Part shown: positions 36,090 through 37,744 of the stretch, piece after piece | Numbering within the stretch: the first letter of the stretch is position 1 | How the letters are laid out: every line of letters starts with the position of its first letter | From: Alphaproteobacteria bacterium bin52 | GTDB lineage: Bacteria; Pseudomonadota; Alphaproteobacteria; Thalassobaculales; Thalassobaculaceae | Direction: 5' to 3' | Assembly: GCA_002238645.1 (NCBI GenBank) | Contig: MPMT01000047.1 | Coordinates: 1 to 37,744, forward strand | DNA length: 37,744 bases | Program-made: the position numbers and the translations under genes | Notes under the pieces: model-generated | Told to the model about the DNA's origin: nothing | Databases searched by the model: none | Seen by the model: only the letters and a program-made list of their open reading frames with translations

Positions 36090-36686
36090 GTGACCGGATA
36101 CTGCCGCAACCTGTTGCGAAGTCTCGTGCTGGGACTGCTCCTGGTGTCGCAGCCGCTTGCGGCCGAGCCGGTCACCTGGCGCATCGATCCCGAGCACATG
36201 TCGGTCGGCTTTCTGGTCGATCATCTCGGGTTCGCCAGCGTGCTGGGGATGTTTCACGAGGCTGACGGCAGCTTCGTCTTCGACGCCGAGCAACGCCGGG
36301 TCGAGGACATCACGGTCACGGTCAGGGCTGCCAGTATCCACACCAATCACAAGGCCCGGGACGAGCACCTGCGCGGCCGCGACTTCCTGTGGGCCGAGAA
36401 GTACCCGGCCATCACTTTCACCGGGCGGGAGGCTCGCGCCACCGGTGAGCGGACCGGGGTGATCACCGGCGATCTGACGCTGCGGGGAGTGACCAGGCCC
36501 GTTTCGGTCGAGGTGGTGTGGAACCGGACCGGCGCGTATCCGTTCGGCGACCACCACGAGGCCATCGGCCTGTCGGCGCGCGCCCGCATCCTGCGCAGTG
36601 ACTTCGGCATGAACTACGGCGTGGCCAAGGGATGGGTCGGTGACGAGGTCGAGCTGATCTTCGAGTTCGAGGCCCGCCGCGACTGA
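36090..36686 (+). CDS. Periplasmic YceI-family protein
   Basis: This 198-residue protein has a signal peptide (NLLRSLVLGLLLVSQPLAAEP) followed by the YceI lipocalin-like beta barrel: WRIDPEHMSVGFLVDHLGFA, the conserved IHTNHKARDEHLRG-type loop, EKYPAITFTG, GDLTLRGVTRPVSVEV and FGMNYG. YceI proteins bind isoprenoid quinones or related lipids in the periplasm and have been linked to base or redox stress. GTG at 36090 is preceded by GGGGAGAGG. The frame is open from 34755, but this runs antisense to the MDR gene. A terminator follows directly. Confidence 0.93.
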   Translation: MTGYCRNLLRSLVLGLLLVSQPLAAEPVTWRIDPEHMSVGFLVDHLGFASVLGMFHEADGSFVFDAEQRRVEDITVTVRAASIHTNHKARDEHLRGRDFLWAEKYPAITFTGREARATGERTGVITGDLTLRGVTRPVSVEVVWNRTGAYPFGDHHEAIGLSARARILRSDFGMNYGVAKGWVGDEVELIFEFEARRD

Positions 36687-36695
36687 GCGTCCGGG

Positions 36696-36728
36696 AACCG
36701 GGTCGAACCGTCACACCGGTTTTTTTTT
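36696..36728 (+). terminator. Rho-independent terminator of the YceI gene
   Basis: AACCG (36706-36710) pairs with CGGTT (36717-36721) around TCACAC, and AACCGG at 36696-36701 offers an alternative longer arm. A run of nine T at 36720-36728 follows, starting 34 bases after the stop codon at 36686. Confidence 0.85.
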
Positions 36729-36900
36729 GCATCGGGCCGGCGGCACGGCCTTTCCCGCGCAGCAGCGCTCCGATACCACCAGGCATACCCCGCGCTCCGA
36801 TGGTGCACTCCCTGCCAGCGCCCGCCATTATCCACGACGAGGCGGGAGCGCTTGGAATGAGGCTCCACTAACTGCGCCACCCTTGTGCGGCGTAGCCATC

Positions 36901-37744
36901 TAATACCAGCGGCTAAGTGTTGAGACTCATTGGGGGATTCCCAAGAGGAACGGCATCTGACTCAATGGCGACCCCGCATATTGGAGGGTCGGCGTGAGAA
37001 CAGGGGTCCCATTGAGGAAGGATTTCGATGGCGCGCAGTTGCGCGGCTTGGCGCATCAGAGCCGGGACGGCGCGCAGAACCGTCGTCTTCTGGCGCTGGC
37101 AGTGATTTACGACGGTCATCGTCGTTCGGATGCGGCGCGCTTTGCGGGGGTTGGCTTGCAGATCGTCCGGGACTGGGTTCTTCGCTTCAACGCGGCCGGC
37201 CCGGAGGGCTTGAAGGACCGCAAGGCATCGGGTCCGCCGCGCAAGCTGAGCGAAGAACAGCGGGCGGCCCTGGCGGCGATGGTAGAAAGTGGTCCGGACC
37301 CTGCGATCCACGGCGTGGTGCGCTGGCGGCGCTGCGACCTGGCGACATGGCTCAAGGAGCGGTTCGGTGTGTCGTTGGCGGAGACGACGGTCGGGCGCGA
37401 GCTGCGCCGGATGGGCTACGCCAAGCTCTCCGCGCGCCCGCGCCATTATGCCCAGGACGAAGCCGCGCTGGCGGCGTTCAAGAAAAAGTTCCCCGAACGC
37501 CTGAGGGAGATCCGCGCCACTCTCGGTGACGGTGTCGAGGTCGAAGTCTGGTGGCAGGACGAGGCCCGCGTCGGGCAGAAGAACAAGATCACCCGGCGAT
37601 GGGCGAAACGCGGCACCCGCCCGGCGGCGCCCAAGGACCAGAGAACGACCTCGGCCTCTATCTTCGGCGCCATTTGCCCGAACAAGGCCAAGGCGGCCGC
37701 GCTCGTCATGCCCCACGCCAATACGAACGCGCTCAACGCTCATC
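36901..37744 (+). mobile_element. Left portion of an IS630-family insertion sequence (right end outside window)
   Basis: The transposase gene starts at 36994 and the likely left end lies around 36901, where a TA (the target duplicated by this family) is followed by ATACCAGCGGCTAAGTGTTG. The right end is outside the window, so the terminal repeat and the target duplication cannot be confirmed and the boundary is approximate. The 172 bases between the terminator and this point hold no gene I can support. Confidence 0.65.
36994..37744 (+). CDS. IS630-family transposase (partial at 3' end)
   Basis: At least 250 residues of transposase are present, opening with RTGVPLRKDFDGAQLRGLAH, an N-terminal helix-turn-helix (LLALAVIYDGHRRSDAARFA, LQIVRDWVLRFN) and a second one (LSEEQRAALAAMVESGP). 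The catalytic DDE_3 domain follows, with its first aspartate D189 in VWWQDEARVGQKNK. The other two catalytic residues lie beyond the window. GTG at 36994 has GGAGGG 6 bases upstream. The frame is intact up to the edge, so the element may be active, but this cannot be checked here. Confidence 0.9.
   Translation, partial: MRTGVPLRKDFDGAQLRGLAHQSRDGAQNRRLLALAVIYDGHRRSDAARFAGVGLQIVRDWVLRFNAAGPEGLKDRKASGPPRKLSEEQRAALAAMVESGPDPAIHGVVRWRRCDLATWLKERFGVSLAETTVGRELRRMGYAKLSARPRHYAQDEAALAAFKKKFPERLREIRATLGDGVEVEVWWQDEARVGQKNKITRRWAKRGTRPAAPKDQRTTSASIFGAICPNKAKAAALVMPHANTNALNAH

Noticed and set aside
36820..36880. tRNA-like A-box (TGGCGCAGTTAGTGG) on the minus strand
   Set aside because: No matching T-loop GGTTCGA sequence and no acceptor pairing were found, so it is not a tRNA.

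Overview
This is a GC-rich (roughly two-thirds G+C), gene-dense stretch of a chromosome, most likely from an alphaproteobacterium, perhaps Rhodospirillales- or Rhizobiales-like. The evidence is a full-length glnE, IS630-type transposase sequence, dimethylglycine-dehydrogenase-type FAD/GcvT fusions, a DUF3445 oxidative N-demethylase and many CoA-ester enzymes. Genus-level assignment is inference only.

Region 1 (145-8314, minus strand): a four-gene signalling operon followed upstream by glnE. In order of transcription the operon encodes a receiver-SpoIIE phosphatase, an RsbW-like kinase, a periplasmic amino-acid-type binding protein and a membrane histidine kinase. Junctions are tight, so it looks like one chain from a periplasmic ligand to a partner switch. 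Region 2 (8432-17682, plus strand): an FAD/GcvT oxidoreductase, a nucleobase permease with an unexpected C-terminal RsbW-like domain, a luciferase-type monooxygenase, a glyoxalase-like protein, a glycosyltransferase, a SEL1-repeat protein and the DUF3445 protein. Region 3 (17689-24006): acyl-CoA synthetase (-), enolase-superfamily enzyme (+), a second FAD/GcvT oxidoreductase (-) and an EamA transporter (+). Regions 2 and 3 together suggest catabolism of N-methylated or related nitrogen compounds.

Region 4 (24011-31165, minus strand): a compact seven-gene CoA-ester operon (MaoC, class III CoA-transferase, acyl-CoA synthetase, two-hot-dog dehydratase, crotonase, Nudix, acyl-CoA dehydrogenase), largely joined by 4-base start/stop overlaps. 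Several of its enzymes lack textbook catalytic residues, so its substrate is probably not an ordinary fatty acid. Region 5 (31727-35723): a stand-alone RibD-type reductase facing a translationally coupled set of methyltransferase, glycosyltransferase, a degenerate 6-pyruvoyl-tetrahydropterin-synthase-like protein and a zinc-ligand-less MDR dehydrogenase. This is the best candidate for an undescribed system, possibly making a glycosylated or methylated pterin- or pyrimidine-derived molecule. Region 6 (36090-37744): a YceI protein with a clear terminator, then the left part of an IS630-family insertion sequence cut by the window edge.
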